The notes: generated by a model from the letters alone, not told the origin. A stretch of 64,000 bases of DNA from Parasedimentitalea marina (GCF_004006175.1 NZ_CP033219.1:868001-932000), one strand, 5' to 3'. Counted from the stretch's first letter, positions 18,173 through 26,725 are shown. Numbers and translations are program-made.

Positions 18173-18208
18173 AAAAGGGCCGCGCCTTTGGATAAAAGAC
18201 GCGGCCCC
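18173..18208 (-). terminator. Intrinsic terminator between the two prepilin genes
   Basis: On the minus strand GGGCCGCG-type arms (18200-18207 and 18177-18184) pair around a 15-base loop and are followed by TTTT. It lies about 40 bases after the stop of the distal pilin (18247) and before the next pilin, so it should make the first pilin transcript far more abundant than the rest of the operon. Confidence 0.78.
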
Positions 18209-18246
18209 AAACTTATGCCACTAAGACTGGCAAACTAAGCAGTCGA

Positions 18247-18426
18247 TTAGGTTGGAGCCTGGTTCGACAGGAATGTGCCGGTTGTGGTTGTCAGGTCAGA
18301 TGCGCCATCTTCGATCGACGTGTAAACAACGCCAGCCAGAGCAGCGACAGCAGCTGTCAAAACAACCCAGTCAACAGTCACGGCGCCAGCTTCGTCTTTG
18401 CGGAAGTTTTTGAAGAATTTGATCAT
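18247..18426 (-). CDS. Flp family type IVb prepilin (major candidate)
   Basis: A 59-residue prepilin: short basic leader MIKFFKNFRKDEAG, processing site after Gly14, then AVTVDWVVLTAAVAALAG and a Thr-rich C-terminus (DLTTTTGTFLSNQAPT). GGAGG lies ten bases before the ATG; an in-frame upstream ATG would add 33 unrelated residues. As the first gene of the Tad operon, with a strong ribosome binding site and its own terminator, it is probably the major pilin; the second pilin could be minor or alternative. Confidence 0.93.
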   Translation of the reverse strand: MIKFFKNFRKDEAGAVTVDWVVLTAAVAALAGVVYTSIEDGASDLTTTTGTFLSNQAPT

Positions 18427-18775
18427 TGTGTGTCCCTCCAAAGGATCTAATAGTTTGTTTCGACCTTGTCGTCCGTTGTGAGCCTGCTCTCTCCTGCGAA
18501 GCTCTGTTCGACTTGGTATGAACACTTATACCCCTGTGAGCGTGGCAGCATTTGGGCCAAAACCCGGAATGTGGCGCCTTAGTTTAACTTTTTGGAAGGA
18601 AGTTGAGTAAGTCGTTGAGGTATAACAGATAAATTATTTAGAAATCATAAATACCCAAGGCAAAGGCGGGGCAGGGCGTGGCAAATGTGGCGGTATCGCC
18701 AGAATTCGGCCTCTGGATCTGGATTTTTGGCCACAAACCTTAGTATTTTATTAAAAATTTCATCAAGGTAGGCCC
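18427..18775. promoter_or_regulatory. Divergent promoter region of the Tad operon and a lytic transglycosylase gene
   Basis: A 349-base gene-free stretch. Towards the pilin, the minus strand holds TATAAG about 105 bases before the ATG and, further up, TTGGCCCAAATGCTGCC, which has the GG-N10-GC spacing of a sigma-54 site but matches its consensus poorly. The half nearer the transglycosylase is AT-rich (ATAACAGATAAATTATTTAG) and contains a small hairpin, TGGCG-GTAT-CGCCA at 18688-18701. No promoter can be assigned firmly, but two must start here. Confidence 0.55.
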
Positions 18776-19585
18776 ATGTTTCTCCGAATTGCGTCCCTAG
18801 CTGTGTTTTCTGTTTGTATGCCTGTGTGGGCACTTGGAGAGACGCCACCGCCATTTCCGGACTTTGAGGCAAAACGGGTGCGGCCACCGCAGCCGGGCAC
18901 CCGTGAGAGAATAACGATACAGATAGAGGAGCCGCAGATCTTGCCTGGCACGACGGCTGATCCGGGCGGTACTGAGAATAGTGAACCCTCGGAGCAACCG
19001 ATGGGGCGGTATGGCTGGTTCTGGGAGCAGGTCTCGCCTGACTTGTCCGCGTCTGGGCCGGGGCGACTGGAGCAGGCCTTGATGGTTCTGGCTGGCGGTG
19101 AGGGTGTGACGGCACCGCGCTTACAATTGATGCAGGACATTTCGCAGGCTCAGGGTGTTTCGATTCTGACGGCCAGTATTGGCACTGAGGTCTCGCCTGC
19201 GCTGATCTTGGCAGTGATTGCAGTGGAATCGGCAGGCCAGGTGGATGCTGTCAGTTCCGCTGGGGCGCAGGGGTTGATGCAATTGATGCCGGAGACCGCG
19301 GTGCGATTTGATGTTGAAGATGCCCTGGCCGCGCAGCAGAATATCCAGGGTGGCGCAAAGTATCTGGACTGGTTGATGGAGAAGTTCAGCGGAGACCCAG
19401 TATTGGTATTGGCTGGGTACAACGCGGGCGAGGGCAGTATACGCGACCATCAGGGAGTGCCACCCTTTCCGGAAACCAGAGATTATGTGCCCAAGGTGCT
19501 GGCCGCGTTTCAGGTGGCCAAAGGGTTGTGTCTAACGCCACCTCAGTTGATCTCTGATGGCTGCGTGTTTCGGACGATGAAGTGA
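18776..19585 (+). CDS. Lytic transglycosylase (SLT domain), secreted
   Basis: A 269-residue protein with a signal peptide (ASLAVFSVCMPVWALG), a Pro-rich spacer and a C-terminal SLT domain (about 125-240). The catalytic Glu is in AVIAVESAGQVDAVSS, followed by GAQGLMQLMPETA, the AAQQNIQGGAKYLDWL segment and LAGYNAGEGSI. It cleaves peptidoglycan glycan strands, forming 1,6-anhydro-MurNAc. It is transcribed away from the Tad operon; opening the wall for pilus assembly is a reasonable but unproven role. Confidence 0.9.
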   Translation: MFLRIASLAVFSVCMPVWALGETPPPFPDFEAKRVRPPQPGTRERITIQIEEPQILPGTTADPGGTENSEPSEQPMGRYGWFWEQVSPDLSASGPGRLEQALMVLAGGEGVTAPRLQLMQDISQAQGVSILTASIGTEVSPALILAVIAVESAGQVDAVSSAGAQGLMQLMPETAVRFDVEDALAAQQNIQGGAKYLDWLMEKFSGDPVLVLAGYNAGEGSIRDHQGVPPFPETRDYVPKVLAAFQVAKGLCLTPPQLISDGCVFRTMK

Positions 19586-19637
19586 CGTGGACGTAGCAGC
19601 CAACCCGTTTGTCCGTTCACTGATTAGAGTGCGGGGG

Positions 19638-20189
19638 TTATTTTTCGCGACTACTGCGAAGGGTGATATTCTGGACACCGCTGTTGTGCAGAATATTGAG
19701 GAGCTCGGTGAGGGCTGAAACAGGGGCGGTGCCAAAGTCGACATGAATTTGATCGGGTTCAATGATTACGGAGTGTAATATCTGAGAAACGACAACATCC
19801 TGTTTTTGTCTCGTCGCATCTAGATCAATCCAGTAATCAAACCATGCATCAATACCTTCAAGGGCAACAGGAGCAGTGTCCAAATAGAACGACACACCAT
19901 CCCAGGAGATATTGCCAACTGAGATTTGCAGATCGTGACTCTTAAACTCTCCGTTGCCACCGTAGGCAAATGATGTCGGGCTGACCTCGATAGCTGTACC
20001 AGCATCCTGTGAAGTTGTGTCCCTTTTTACAAAATCTACAACGTAGAGATTTTTATAAGTTGCACCTGAAATTTCAAAAGCGATTTCGGGGTGTATGCCA
20101 GCATCTTGGCCGCCGTGTCGTTCGTACACGGCCTCAAACTGAGTAATATAGGTGCTTCTGAGGGCGTCTAATACTTCAACAAAATCCAT
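19638..20189 (-). CDS. Hypothetical protein, AT-rich orphan
   Basis: I do not recognise this 183-residue protein. It is acidic, without signal peptide or membrane segment, and looks like a mainly beta, soluble domain (YKNLYVVDFVKRD; SHDLQISVGNISWDGVSFYL; HVDFGTAPVSALTELLNIL). The start is the Met preceded by GAGGCCAA; an upstream ATG adds 12 residues. Base composition is visibly AT-richer than the neighbours, suggesting recent acquisition. It converges with the transglycosylase gene and stands alone. Confidence 0.65.
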   Translation of the reverse strand: MDFVEVLDALRSTYITQFEAVYERHGGQDAGIHPEIAFEISGATYKNLYVVDFVKRDTTSQDAGTAIEVSPTSFAYGGNGEFKSHDLQISVGNISWDGVSFYLDTAPVALEGIDAWFDYWIDLDATRQKQDVVVSQILHSVIIEPDQIHVDFGTAPVSALTELLNILHNSGVQNITLRSSREK

Positions 20190-20282
20190 TTGGCCTCGCA
20201 GGAAGGTTTTGGACGAGATGAACACATAGTCTTAGGTAGGCAGGCAAATCTCAACTTCGGGGCGCAAATTTTCTGGTGCGCG

Positions 20283-20311
20283 CGAAAAGGCCGCCTCATG
20301 AGGCGACCTTT
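20283..20311 (-). terminator. Intrinsic terminator after the CoA-transferase genes
   Basis: On the minus strand AAAGGTCGCCTC/GAGGCGGCCTTTT forms a long hairpin (one G-U pair) ending in four Ts, about 25 bases after the beta-subunit stop codon. Confidence 0.85.
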
Positions 20312-20333
20312 CATCCTAATACGACTGGTGACC

Positions 20334-20960
20334 TTAGTCGACAATCGTTGCCTCGGTGGCGGCACGCAGGTCGGCCTCGGTTACACCTTCGGCGGTCTCT
20401 ACGATCTTCAACCCACCTTCGACGACATCAAGAACACCAAGATTGGTGATGATGCGGTCGACAACGCCTTTGCCGGTCAGCGGCAGGGTGCATTCCTTTA
20501 GCACTTTGGACACACCATGCTTGTTGGCGTGGTCCATGACCACAACCACACGGCCAACACCAGCGACCAGATCCATGGCGCCGCCCATGCCTTTGACCAG
20601 CTTGCCCGGAATCATCCAGTTTGCCAGATCGCCGTTTTCGGCCACTTCCATGGCGCCCAGGATCGCCATGGCGATCTTGCCGCCACGGATCATCGCAAAG
20701 GACTGCGCACTATCGAAATAGGCGGTTTGCGGCAGCTCGGTGATGGTTTGCTTACCAGCGTTGATCAGGTCGGCGTCTTCTGTGCCTTCGACCGGGAAGG
20801 GGCCCATGCCCAGCATGCCGTTTTCCGACTGCAGGGTGACTTCCACGCCCTCGGGGATATAGTTGCTGACCAGCGTCGGAATACCGATGCCAAGGTTCAC
20901 ATACCAGCCGTCTTGGAGCTCTTGAGCGGCCCGCGCCGCCATTTGGTTACGATCCCACAT
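20334..20960 (-). CDS. scoB: 3-oxoacid CoA-transferase subunit B
   Basis: A 208-residue beta subunit of the class I CoA-transferase family. The catalytic Glu lies in [14 protein letters not shown] (SENG motif), with [15 protein letters not shown] before it and the closing [13 protein letters not shown]. Together with the adjacent subunit A it moves CoA between succinyl-CoA or acetyl-CoA and an acetoacetate-type acid. AAGGAG precedes the ATG, and the gene follows subunit A by 12 bases. Exact substrate (succinyl- or acetoacetyl-CoA) is not determined by sequence, so atoA is an alternative name. Confidence 0.92.
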   Translation of the reverse strand: MWDRNQMAARAAQELQDGWYVNLGIGIPTLVSNYIPEGVEVTLQSENGMLGMGPFPVEGTEDADLINAGKQTITELPQTAYFDSAQSFAMIRGGKIAMAILGAMEVAENGDLANWMIPGKLVKGMGGAMDLVAGVGRVVVVMDHANKHGVSKVLKECTLPLTGKGVVDRIITNLGVLDVVEGGLKIVETAEGVTEADLRAATEATIVD

Positions 20961-20972
20961 GTTCGCTCTCCT

Positions 20973-21671
20973 TTATGCCGCTGGCCGGGTGGTGCGCTGT
21001 TCGATGCGCTTTTCGTGGGTGCCCTGAATGATACGGTGCACATAGATGCCGGGCAGGTGGATGGCGTCCGGGTCCAGTGAGCCCGTTGGCACGATCTCTT
21101 CGACCTCGACCACGCAGACCTTGCCGCAGGTGGCAGCAGGGGCGTTGAAGTTGCGGGCGGTTTTGCGGAACATCAGATTGCCGGTCTCGTCGGCTTTCCA
21201 GGCTTTGATGATGGCCAGATCGGCAACCATGCCCTCTTCCATGATGTAGGTCTCACCGTTGAAGTCGCGGTGGTCCTTACCTTCGGCAATCACGGTGCCA
21301 ACACCTGTCTTGGTGAAAAAGCCAGGAATGCCGGCGCCGCCAGCGCGCATGCGTTCGGCCAAGGTGCCCTGTGGGTTGAATTCCAGCTCCAGCTCACCCG
21401 AGAGATACTGACGCATGAATTCGGCGTTTTCGCCCACATAGGAGGAGATCATCTTTTTAACCTGTTTGGTCTGCAGCAGAATGCCGATGCCAAAATCATC
21501 GACGCCTGCGTTGTTGGAGGCAAAGGTCAGATCCTTGGTGCCGGCCTCTTTGATCGCGCCCAGCAGCAATTCCGGAATACCGCAGAGGCCAAAGCCGCCT
21601 GCCGCAATGAACATGCCATCGTGAAGCAACCCGTCGAGCGCCTCGCTGGCATTGGTGAAGATCTTTTTCAT
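20973..21671 (-). CDS. scoA: 3-oxoacid CoA-transferase subunit A
   Basis: A 232-residue alpha subunit. It has the CoA-transferase glycine loop GGFGLCGIPELLLGAI near residues 25-40, NNAGVDDFGIGILL, and PGFFTKTGVGTVIAEGK. It pairs with the B subunit directly downstream in a two-gene operon that ends at a strong terminator. The Met with GGGAG-type purines just ahead (MKKIFTNASEAL) is chosen over an ATG ten codons earlier. Probable role: ketone body or branched degradation in the cytoplasm. Confidence 0.92.
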   Translation of the reverse strand: MKKIFTNASEALDGLLHDGMFIAAGGFGLCGIPELLLGAIKEAGTKDLTFASNNAGVDDFGIGILLQTKQVKKMISSYVGENAEFMRQYLSGELELEFNPQGTLAERMRAGGAGIPGFFTKTGVGTVIAEGKDHRDFNGETYIMEEGMVADLAIIKAWKADETGNLMFRKTARNFNAPAATCGKVCVVEVEEIVPTGSLDPDAIHLPGIYVHRIIQGTHEKRIEQRTTRPAA

Positions 21672-21794
21672 CGAAAACTCCCTGCAACAGTCCTGTTGCA
21701 TGGGTTCTGACGCTGGGGCGGAGGTGAGTCAAGAATACTGAGCGTCGTGAGTATTACTACGGATATGGTCGGCCGGGGCGTCTGCTGGAAAAGA

Positions 21795-21844
21795 GCGAGG
21801 GGCCAGCCCCTCGCACTCCCCGGGATATTTGGGGCCAGATGAAA
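21795..21844 (+). repeat. Intergenic palindromic repeat, CCCCGGGATATTT family (copy A)
   Basis: GCGAGGGGC/GCCCCTCGC palindrome, then ACTCCCCGGGATATTT, a short spacer and GCCAGATGAAA. The same order (GC palindrome, CCCCGGGATATTT, GCCAGATGAAA) occurs at 35941-35986 and, inverted, at 41201-41252. It sits between the CoA-transferase operon and the end of topA. Confidence 0.75.
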
Positions 21845-21863
21845 TGGGATCTGGCGCGGTTTT

Positions 21864-24581
21864 CTAGTCTTTGGCGGAAGTCTTTTTAGCCGGCGCCTTT
21901 TTCTTGGCTGCCGGTTTCTTTTTTGCGGCTGGTTTTTTCTTGGGTGCGGCTTTTTTCTTGGCGCCGCTCTTGCCCGCCTTTTCAGTGATCAACTGAACCG
22001 CCATGTCCATGGTGACATCCTTGACCTCGACATCCTTGGGCAGGGTGGCGTTGACCTTTTCCCATTTGATGTAGGCGCCATATTTACCGTCCATGATATT
22101 GACGGCGCCACCACCATCGGGATGTTCACCCAGTTCTTTGAGCGCCTTGGCCGCGCCGCGACGACCACGACCTGGATTGGCGCGCTTCTCGGCCAGCATC
22201 TCCATCGCGTGGTTCATGCCGATTTCAAAAACGTCCAGGGTATTCTTGAGGTTCACGTAGGTCGGTTTTTCCTCATCTGCCAGTTGGTGCATGATGTAGG
22301 GGCCGAAGCGGCCCAGGTTGGAGGCAATGGCGCCCCCTTCCGGGTGTTGGCCAATTTCGCGGGGCAGGGTCAGCAGAGTGACGGCCTGTTCCAGTGTGAC
22401 ATCGTTTGGACCCCAGCCGGGCAGGTAGTCTTTGTTCTGTTTCGGCAGCGAAGAGCGCGGCGGCTTTTTGTTGTCCGGGGTTGGTTCGCCCCGTTGGACA
22501 TAAGGGCCAAAACGACCGGACTTCAGGTGAATTTCATCACCGGCATCCTCGCCCAATATGCGTTCATAGCCTTCGGCACCTTCGCCGGAAATGGGTCGGG
22601 TGTAGTTGCATTCTGGGTAGTTGCCGCAGCCGACGAAGCCGCCGGTGCGCGAGGATTTCAGGTGCAATTGGCCCAAGCCACATTTTGGGCAGGCACGTGG
22701 ATCCGTGCCATCTTCGCGCGGTGGGTAGAGCTGTGGGGCCAAAGCATCATCAAGCACGTCCAGAACTTCGGAAATGCGCAGGTCGGAGGTTTCGGCAATG
22801 GCTGCGGAGAAATCACGCCAGAAGCTGGCGAGCAGATCTTTATAGTCGCCATTGCCGGCGCTGACCTCATCCAGTTGGTTTTCCAGATCGGCAGTGAAAT
22901 TATAGCCGACGTAGTTTCGAAAGAAGTTCAGCAGGAAGATGGTAACAATGCGCCCCTTATCTTCGGGGTGCAGCCGGTTCTGATCTTTGCGGACATATTC
23001 GCGGTCCTGAATGGTGGTGATCACAGAGGCATAGGTGGAGGGGCGACCGATGCCCAGCTCTTCCATCTTTTTAACCAGCGTTGCCTCGGTATAGCGGGGC
23101 GGTGGGGCGGTGTGGTGTTGCAGCGCCAGCACCGATTCATTCTGGGACAGCAGTGCCGAGCCATTGCTGCGCAGATCGCCGCTTTTGGTGGCTTGCGCAC
23201 CGGCTTTGGCGGCCTTGTCAAATTGAGGCGTCAGTGCAGCAGCGGCGAATTTGGTGGGTTCCCCCTGCATGATTTGCGGCAGGCGTTTGTCGTCGTCGTC
23301 CTGCACCACGTCATCGCGGCCTTCCTCATAGACGCGCATGAAGCCGTCGAACAACACAACCTGACCGGTGGCGCGCAGCATCACTTGCTGATCGTTTGAG
23401 CCGATGTCGACCGTGGTGCGCTCTAGCTTGGCGCTGGCCATCTGGCAGGCCAGGGTGCGTTTCCAGATCAGGTCATAGAGTTTACGCTGGTCGGGCTCGG
23501 TCACTTTCAGGCTGGCCGCATCACGACCCATGTCAGTGGGGCGGATACATTCGTGGGCTTCCTGCGCGTTCTTGGCTTTGTTTTTGTAAACCCGTGGGCT
23601 GCTGGGCACATAGGTGCCGCCATAGCGTTTGTCGATTTCAGCGCGGGCTTCGGTCACCGCCTCGGGGGCCATGTCGATGCCATCGGTCCGCATGTAGGTA
23701 ATGTAGCCTGCCTCATAAAGGCGCTGGGCGGTGCTCATGGTTTGCTTGGCGCCCATGCCGAATTTGCGGCTGGCCTCTTGCTGCAGGGTCGAGGTCATGA
23801 AGGGGGCCGAGGGGTTGCGCGCGGCTGGTTTGGCTTCGACCGATTGGACCAGCAATTCGCGGCTGGCGACGGCCTGTACAGCCATTTCAGCGGCGGTTGA
23901 ATTACCGAGGCTGAACTTGTCCAGCTTATCGCCGCCTAAAATTGTCAGGCGGGCCTCAAAATCCTGGCCGCGCGGTGTGGTCAGCAAGGCACGTACCGAC
24001 CAGTATTCCTGCGGATTAAACGCCTCAATCTCTAGCTCGCGCTCGACGATCAGGCGCAGACAGACCGATTGCACCCGGCCGGCCGATTTTGCGCCGGGCA
24101 GTTTGCGCCACAGAACGGGCGACAGATTAAAGCCCACCAGGTAGTCGAGCGCGCGCCGGGCCAGATAGGCCTCGACCAGGGGCATGTCGACCTGCCGCGG
24201 ATTGGCCATGGCCTCGAGCACGGCGTCTTTGGTGATGGCGTTAAAGGTGACCCGGCTGACCGGTGTGGTTTTTTTGATCGATCGGCGTTTGGTCAGCGCC
24301 TCTTGCAGGTGCCAGCTGATGGCCTCGCCTTCGCGGTCGGGGTCAGTCGCGAGGATCAGTGCGTTGTCTTCTTTCAGGGCGTCGGCGATGGCCTTCATAT
24401 GTTTGCGGCTGTCGGTCCCGACTTCCCAGGTCATTTCGAAATTATTGTCGGTATCGACCGATCCATTCTTCGGCGGAAGGTCGCGTACGTGGCCATAAGA
24501 TGCCAGAACCGTGTAGTCTGAGCCGAGATATTTATTGATTGTTTTTGCTTTGGCAGGGGATTCTACAACAACTACGGGCAT
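21864..24581 (-). CDS. topA: DNA topoisomerase I
   Basis: A 905-residue type IA topoisomerase that relaxes negative supercoils. The Toprim domain opens with VVVESPAKAKTINKYLG and includes LATDPDREGEAISWHL; the active-site Tyr is in GYITYMRTDG (about residue 297). The C-terminus has a four-Cys zinc motif (CPKCGLGQLH...GCGNYPEC), several topoisomerase C-terminal repeats (SGRFGPYVQ; LGRFGPYIM; DGKYGAYIKW) and a Lys/Ala-rich tail of about 40 residues typical of alphaproteobacterial TopA. AAGG ten bases before the ATG supports the start. Confidence 0.98.
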   Translation of the reverse strand: MPVVVVESPAKAKTINKYLGSDYTVLASYGHVRDLPPKNGSVDTDNNFEMTWEVGTDSRKHMKAIADALKEDNALILATDPDREGEAISWHLQEALTKRRSIKKTTPVSRVTFNAITKDAVLEAMANPRQVDMPLVEAYLARRALDYLVGFNLSPVLWRKLPGAKSAGRVQSVCLRLIVERELEIEAFNPQEYWSVRALLTTPRGQDFEARLTILGGDKLDKFSLGNSTAAEMAVQAVASRELLVQSVEAKPAARNPSAPFMTSTLQQEASRKFGMGAKQTMSTAQRLYEAGYITYMRTDGIDMAPEAVTEARAEIDKRYGGTYVPSSPRVYKNKAKNAQEAHECIRPTDMGRDAASLKVTEPDQRKLYDLIWKRTLACQMASAKLERTTVDIGSNDQQVMLRATGQVVLFDGFMRVYEEGRDDVVQDDDDKRLPQIMQGEPTKFAAAALTPQFDKAAKAGAQATKSGDLRSNGSALLSQNESVLALQHHTAPPPRYTEATLVKKMEELGIGRPSTYASVITTIQDREYVRKDQNRLHPEDKGRIVTIFLLNFFRNYVGYNFTADLENQLDEVSAGNGDYKDLLASFWRDFSAAIAETSDLRISEVLDVLDDALAPQLYPPREDGTDPRACPKCGLGQLHLKSSRTGGFVGCGNYPECNYTRPISGEGAEGYERILGEDAGDEIHLKSGRFGPYVQRGEPTPDNKKPPRSSLPKQNKDYLPGWGPNDVTLEQAVTLLTLPREIGQHPEGGAIASNLGRFGPYIMHQLADEEKPTYVNLKNTLDVFEIGMNHAMEMLAEKRANPGRGRRGAAKALKELGEHPDGGGAVNIMDGKYGAYIKWEKVNATLPKDVEVKDVTMDMAVQLITEKAGKSGAKKKAAPKKKPAAKKKPAAKKKAPAKKTSAKD

Positions 24582-24733
24582 TTAAGCTTAACCTTATGGG
24601 GCGGACACGGCACGGTCTATGGCTGGGCAAGATGTGGGGTGCAAGAGGGGATTGTCAATCCGCGAGTTTTGGACGCAGGTTTGATGGCAATTTTGACGCT
24701 CAGATTTGAGAGTTGAACTGCAATTGGAGTTGT

Positions 24734-24756
24734 GGGAGCCCAAAATTGGTGGGCCC
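24734..24756 (-). terminator. Hairpin directly after dprA
   Basis: On the minus strand GGGCCCA pairs with TGGGCTC around a T-rich loop (one G-U pair), starting three bases after the dprA stop. There is no T run after it, so it is at best a weak terminator. The rest of the 177-base gap towards topA shows nothing recognisable. Confidence 0.4.
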
Positions 24757-24758
24757 TG

Positions 24759-25916
24759 CTAATGACCAGTACCCCGAGACACCATGCCGCCGGGTTGGCG
24801 AATGATTTCGCCCTCTAGCTCAAGGTCGGTCAGGGCTGGTGAAATCTCGCGGGCGGGTGCGGATAGATCGCGAATCAATTGATCTTCGGCAGTGGGCGAG
24901 GGGCCAAGGCGCGATAGGATTTCCTGATGCAGCGCGGCCGTGTCACGCAGGCTGCGTCGTGGCGGCGGTGCCGGGGGCTCGTCCAACTGAAGCTGATGTT
25001 GCGCCGTCGGTGAGTGCCGGGGATGTGCGGGCAGCGCTGCGATGACATCGTCAGCATTGCGGATCAGGTGCGCCCCATCGCGGATCAACATGTTGCAGCC
25101 ACTGGCACGGGCGTCAAAGGGGTGACCGGGCACCGCCAGTACCTCGCGGCCCTGATCCAAGGCATCGCGAGCGGTGATGAGGCTGCCGGACTTTGCCGCT
25201 GCCTCGACCACAACGACGGCACTGGCCAACCCGGAGATGATCCGGTTACGGCGTGGGAAATGGCGGGCCTGCGGTGCCAGCCCCATGGGTTGTTCGGACA
25301 ATAACAGGCCCTGTTGGGCAATGTCGTTTGCCAGATCATTGTTTTCCGTAGGGTAAATCACATCTACCCCCCCGGCCATGACGGCGATGGTGCCGGTGTT
25401 CAATGCAGCAAGGTGGGCTGCAGTGTCGACGCCGCGCGCCAGACCTGACACTACGATATATCCTTGCTCCCCCAGCTCATGCGCCAAGGCACGGGCCATC
25501 CGGGTGCCCAGAGACGAGGCATTTCTGGCCCCAACCAGGGCAACAACTGGCTTATGCAATATCCTGGGATCGCCCAGCGACCAGAGCACAGGTGGGGCAT
25601 CCTTGAGGTCGGCCAATTGTGAGGGGTAGTCGACGTCGCCAAGGCACAAAAGTCGCGCTTTGGCGACTTTTGCGGCCTTGATTTCGGCGTCTATCACAGA
25701 GGTGGGGCATATTTTATACCCTGATACTCCTGCGTCGCGTGCCACTTCTGGCAACGCATCCAGCGCGTTCTGCGCTGAACTATACTCGGCGATCAGACGG
25801 TGAAATGTCACCGGACCAACCCTGCGAGAACGCAACAGACGGAGCCAAGAAAAACGAATATCTTCCGTGGTGGGTGGGAGTGGGGGGTGAGTGGAAGAAG
25901 TGTATTCTTCGGTCAT
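24759..25916 (-). CDS. dprA: DNA processing protein DprA (Smf)
   Basis: A 385-residue protein that loads RecA onto incoming single-stranded DNA. An N-terminal SAM/helix-hairpin-like part is followed by the Rossmann DprA domain: VALVGARNASSLGTRMA, VVSGLARGVDTAAHLAAL, PTENNDLANDIAQQG and LITARDALDQGREVLAVPG. A C-terminal winged-helix domain (SRLGPSPTAEDQLIRDL) ends the protein. In Rhodobacter capsulatus dprA is needed to receive gene-transfer-agent DNA and is under CtrA control; TTAA elements just upstream fit that. Confidence 0.95.
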   Translation of the reverse strand: MTEEYTSSTHPPLPPTTEDIRFSWLRLLRSRRVGPVTFHRLIAEYSSAQNALDALPEVARDAGVSGYKICPTSVIDAEIKAAKVAKARLLCLGDVDYPSQLADLKDAPPVLWSLGDPRILHKPVVALVGARNASSLGTRMARALAHELGEQGYIVVSGLARGVDTAAHLAALNTGTIAVMAGGVDVIYPTENNDLANDIAQQGLLLSEQPMGLAPQARHFPRRNRIISGLASAVVVVEAAAKSGSLITARDALDQGREVLAVPGHPFDARASGCNMLIRDGAHLIRNADDVIAALPAHPRHSPTAQHQLQLDEPPAPPPRRSLRDTAALHQEILSRLGPSPTAEDQLIRDLSAPAREISPALTDLELEGEIIRQPGGMVSRGTGH

Positions 25917-25946
25917 CCTCTGCTCCGCCTGGTTGCAATATCAGGT

Positions 25947-25976
25947 TTAACGTTAAGTCGGTTAACAGGGCGTAAA
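25947..25976 (-). promoter_or_regulatory. Candidate CtrA-binding cluster upstream of dprA
   Basis: Three TTAA words lie at 25947, 25953 and 25962, and the last is spaced seven bases from TAAA, giving TTAA-N7-TAAA (one mismatch to the CtrA box TTAA-N7-TTAA). The cluster is 31-60 bases before the dprA ATG. CtrA control of recipient genes for gene transfer agent uptake is known in Rhodobacter capsulatus; its application here is inference. Confidence 0.5.
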
Positions 25977-26152
25977 CAAGATTGGATTTTCAGAAGATTT
26001 TCCAAAAACTATTCAAAACAGTTTGGGTGACGGCGCCTGCGTCAAGCATCACTGCGTCTCTTTGATGAAGGGATGCCAATTCCGGGCTATATGATTTGCA
26101 ATCTGCTGTTCGTCTGGTCCGCAGGTTGTCGTGTTTTTATGTTGCACCCAAG

Positions 26153-26686
26153 CTATCCATGTTCCGTATTTCGCGCGTTATCCTTACGGTACATCTTGAT
26201 ATGCTCAATGACTTTAAGTCGTTGCTCCGGAAGCAGCTTCAATTGCTCGCTTGTTGGAAAGTCCCTGATGAATGTCTTTGGGTCTGAAAACTCGAGGAGT
26301 TGTAAGCTGTCGTATTTATAAGCCCACCACTGTAACCCAATCAGATCGCAGATAATTTCATCACTGAATCTGCTTTTGATGACAGTTGCAGGATTTCCCC
26401 CCACTATCGAATAAGGCTCAACATCTTTAGTGACGACCGGGCCTGCAGCGATGACGGCCCCGTCACCGATGGAGATGCCGCCCTTTAGCAAGACGTTTTG
26501 CCCAATCCAAACATCGTGCCCAATGGATAGTGGGGCAACAGTTTCGTCAAAAGACAAACCTCTGTTCTCACCCTGCACGCCAAAATGTCGCCGCCGCCTT
26601 GGTCTATATGTAATCGGGCGCACGTTTCGAGTTCTAAGTCCGGAGGGCCATCGCGTAAATCTGATTAGAGGGCACCGCGTTAGCAT
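26153..26686 (-). pseudogene. 5'-truncated CatB-like hexapeptide acetyltransferase
   Basis: The frame encodes the C-terminal part of a xenobiotic acetyltransferase-type left-handed beta-helix protein: APLSIGHDVWIGQNVLLKGG, ISIGDGAVIAAGPVVTKDV, SIVGGNPATVIKSRFSDE and a C-terminal helix with LIGLQWWAYKYD. The N-terminal 50 or so residues of the fold, including the first hexapeptide turns seen in the intact relative at 43335-43973, are missing: an in-frame TAA lies about eight codons before the first ATG, and tldD ends 40 bases further. Composition is AT-richer than its surroundings. Either a decayed gene or a short unusual product. Confidence 0.65.
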
Positions 26687-26725
26687 CTTTGTGCAGGGTT
26701 TCTGGTTTTAGTTAAGGTCGTGACC

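Noticed and set aside
18540..18560. Sigma-54 promoter before the major pilin
   Set aside because: GG-N10-GC spacing is present but the flanking bases match poorly, so it is only mentioned as a weak candidate.
22122..23399. A 425-residue plus-strand open frame opposite topA
   Set aside because: It is an antisense shadow of the strongly recognised topA frame; composition (many Gly, Ala and Val) is that of reversed coding DNA and no motif appears.
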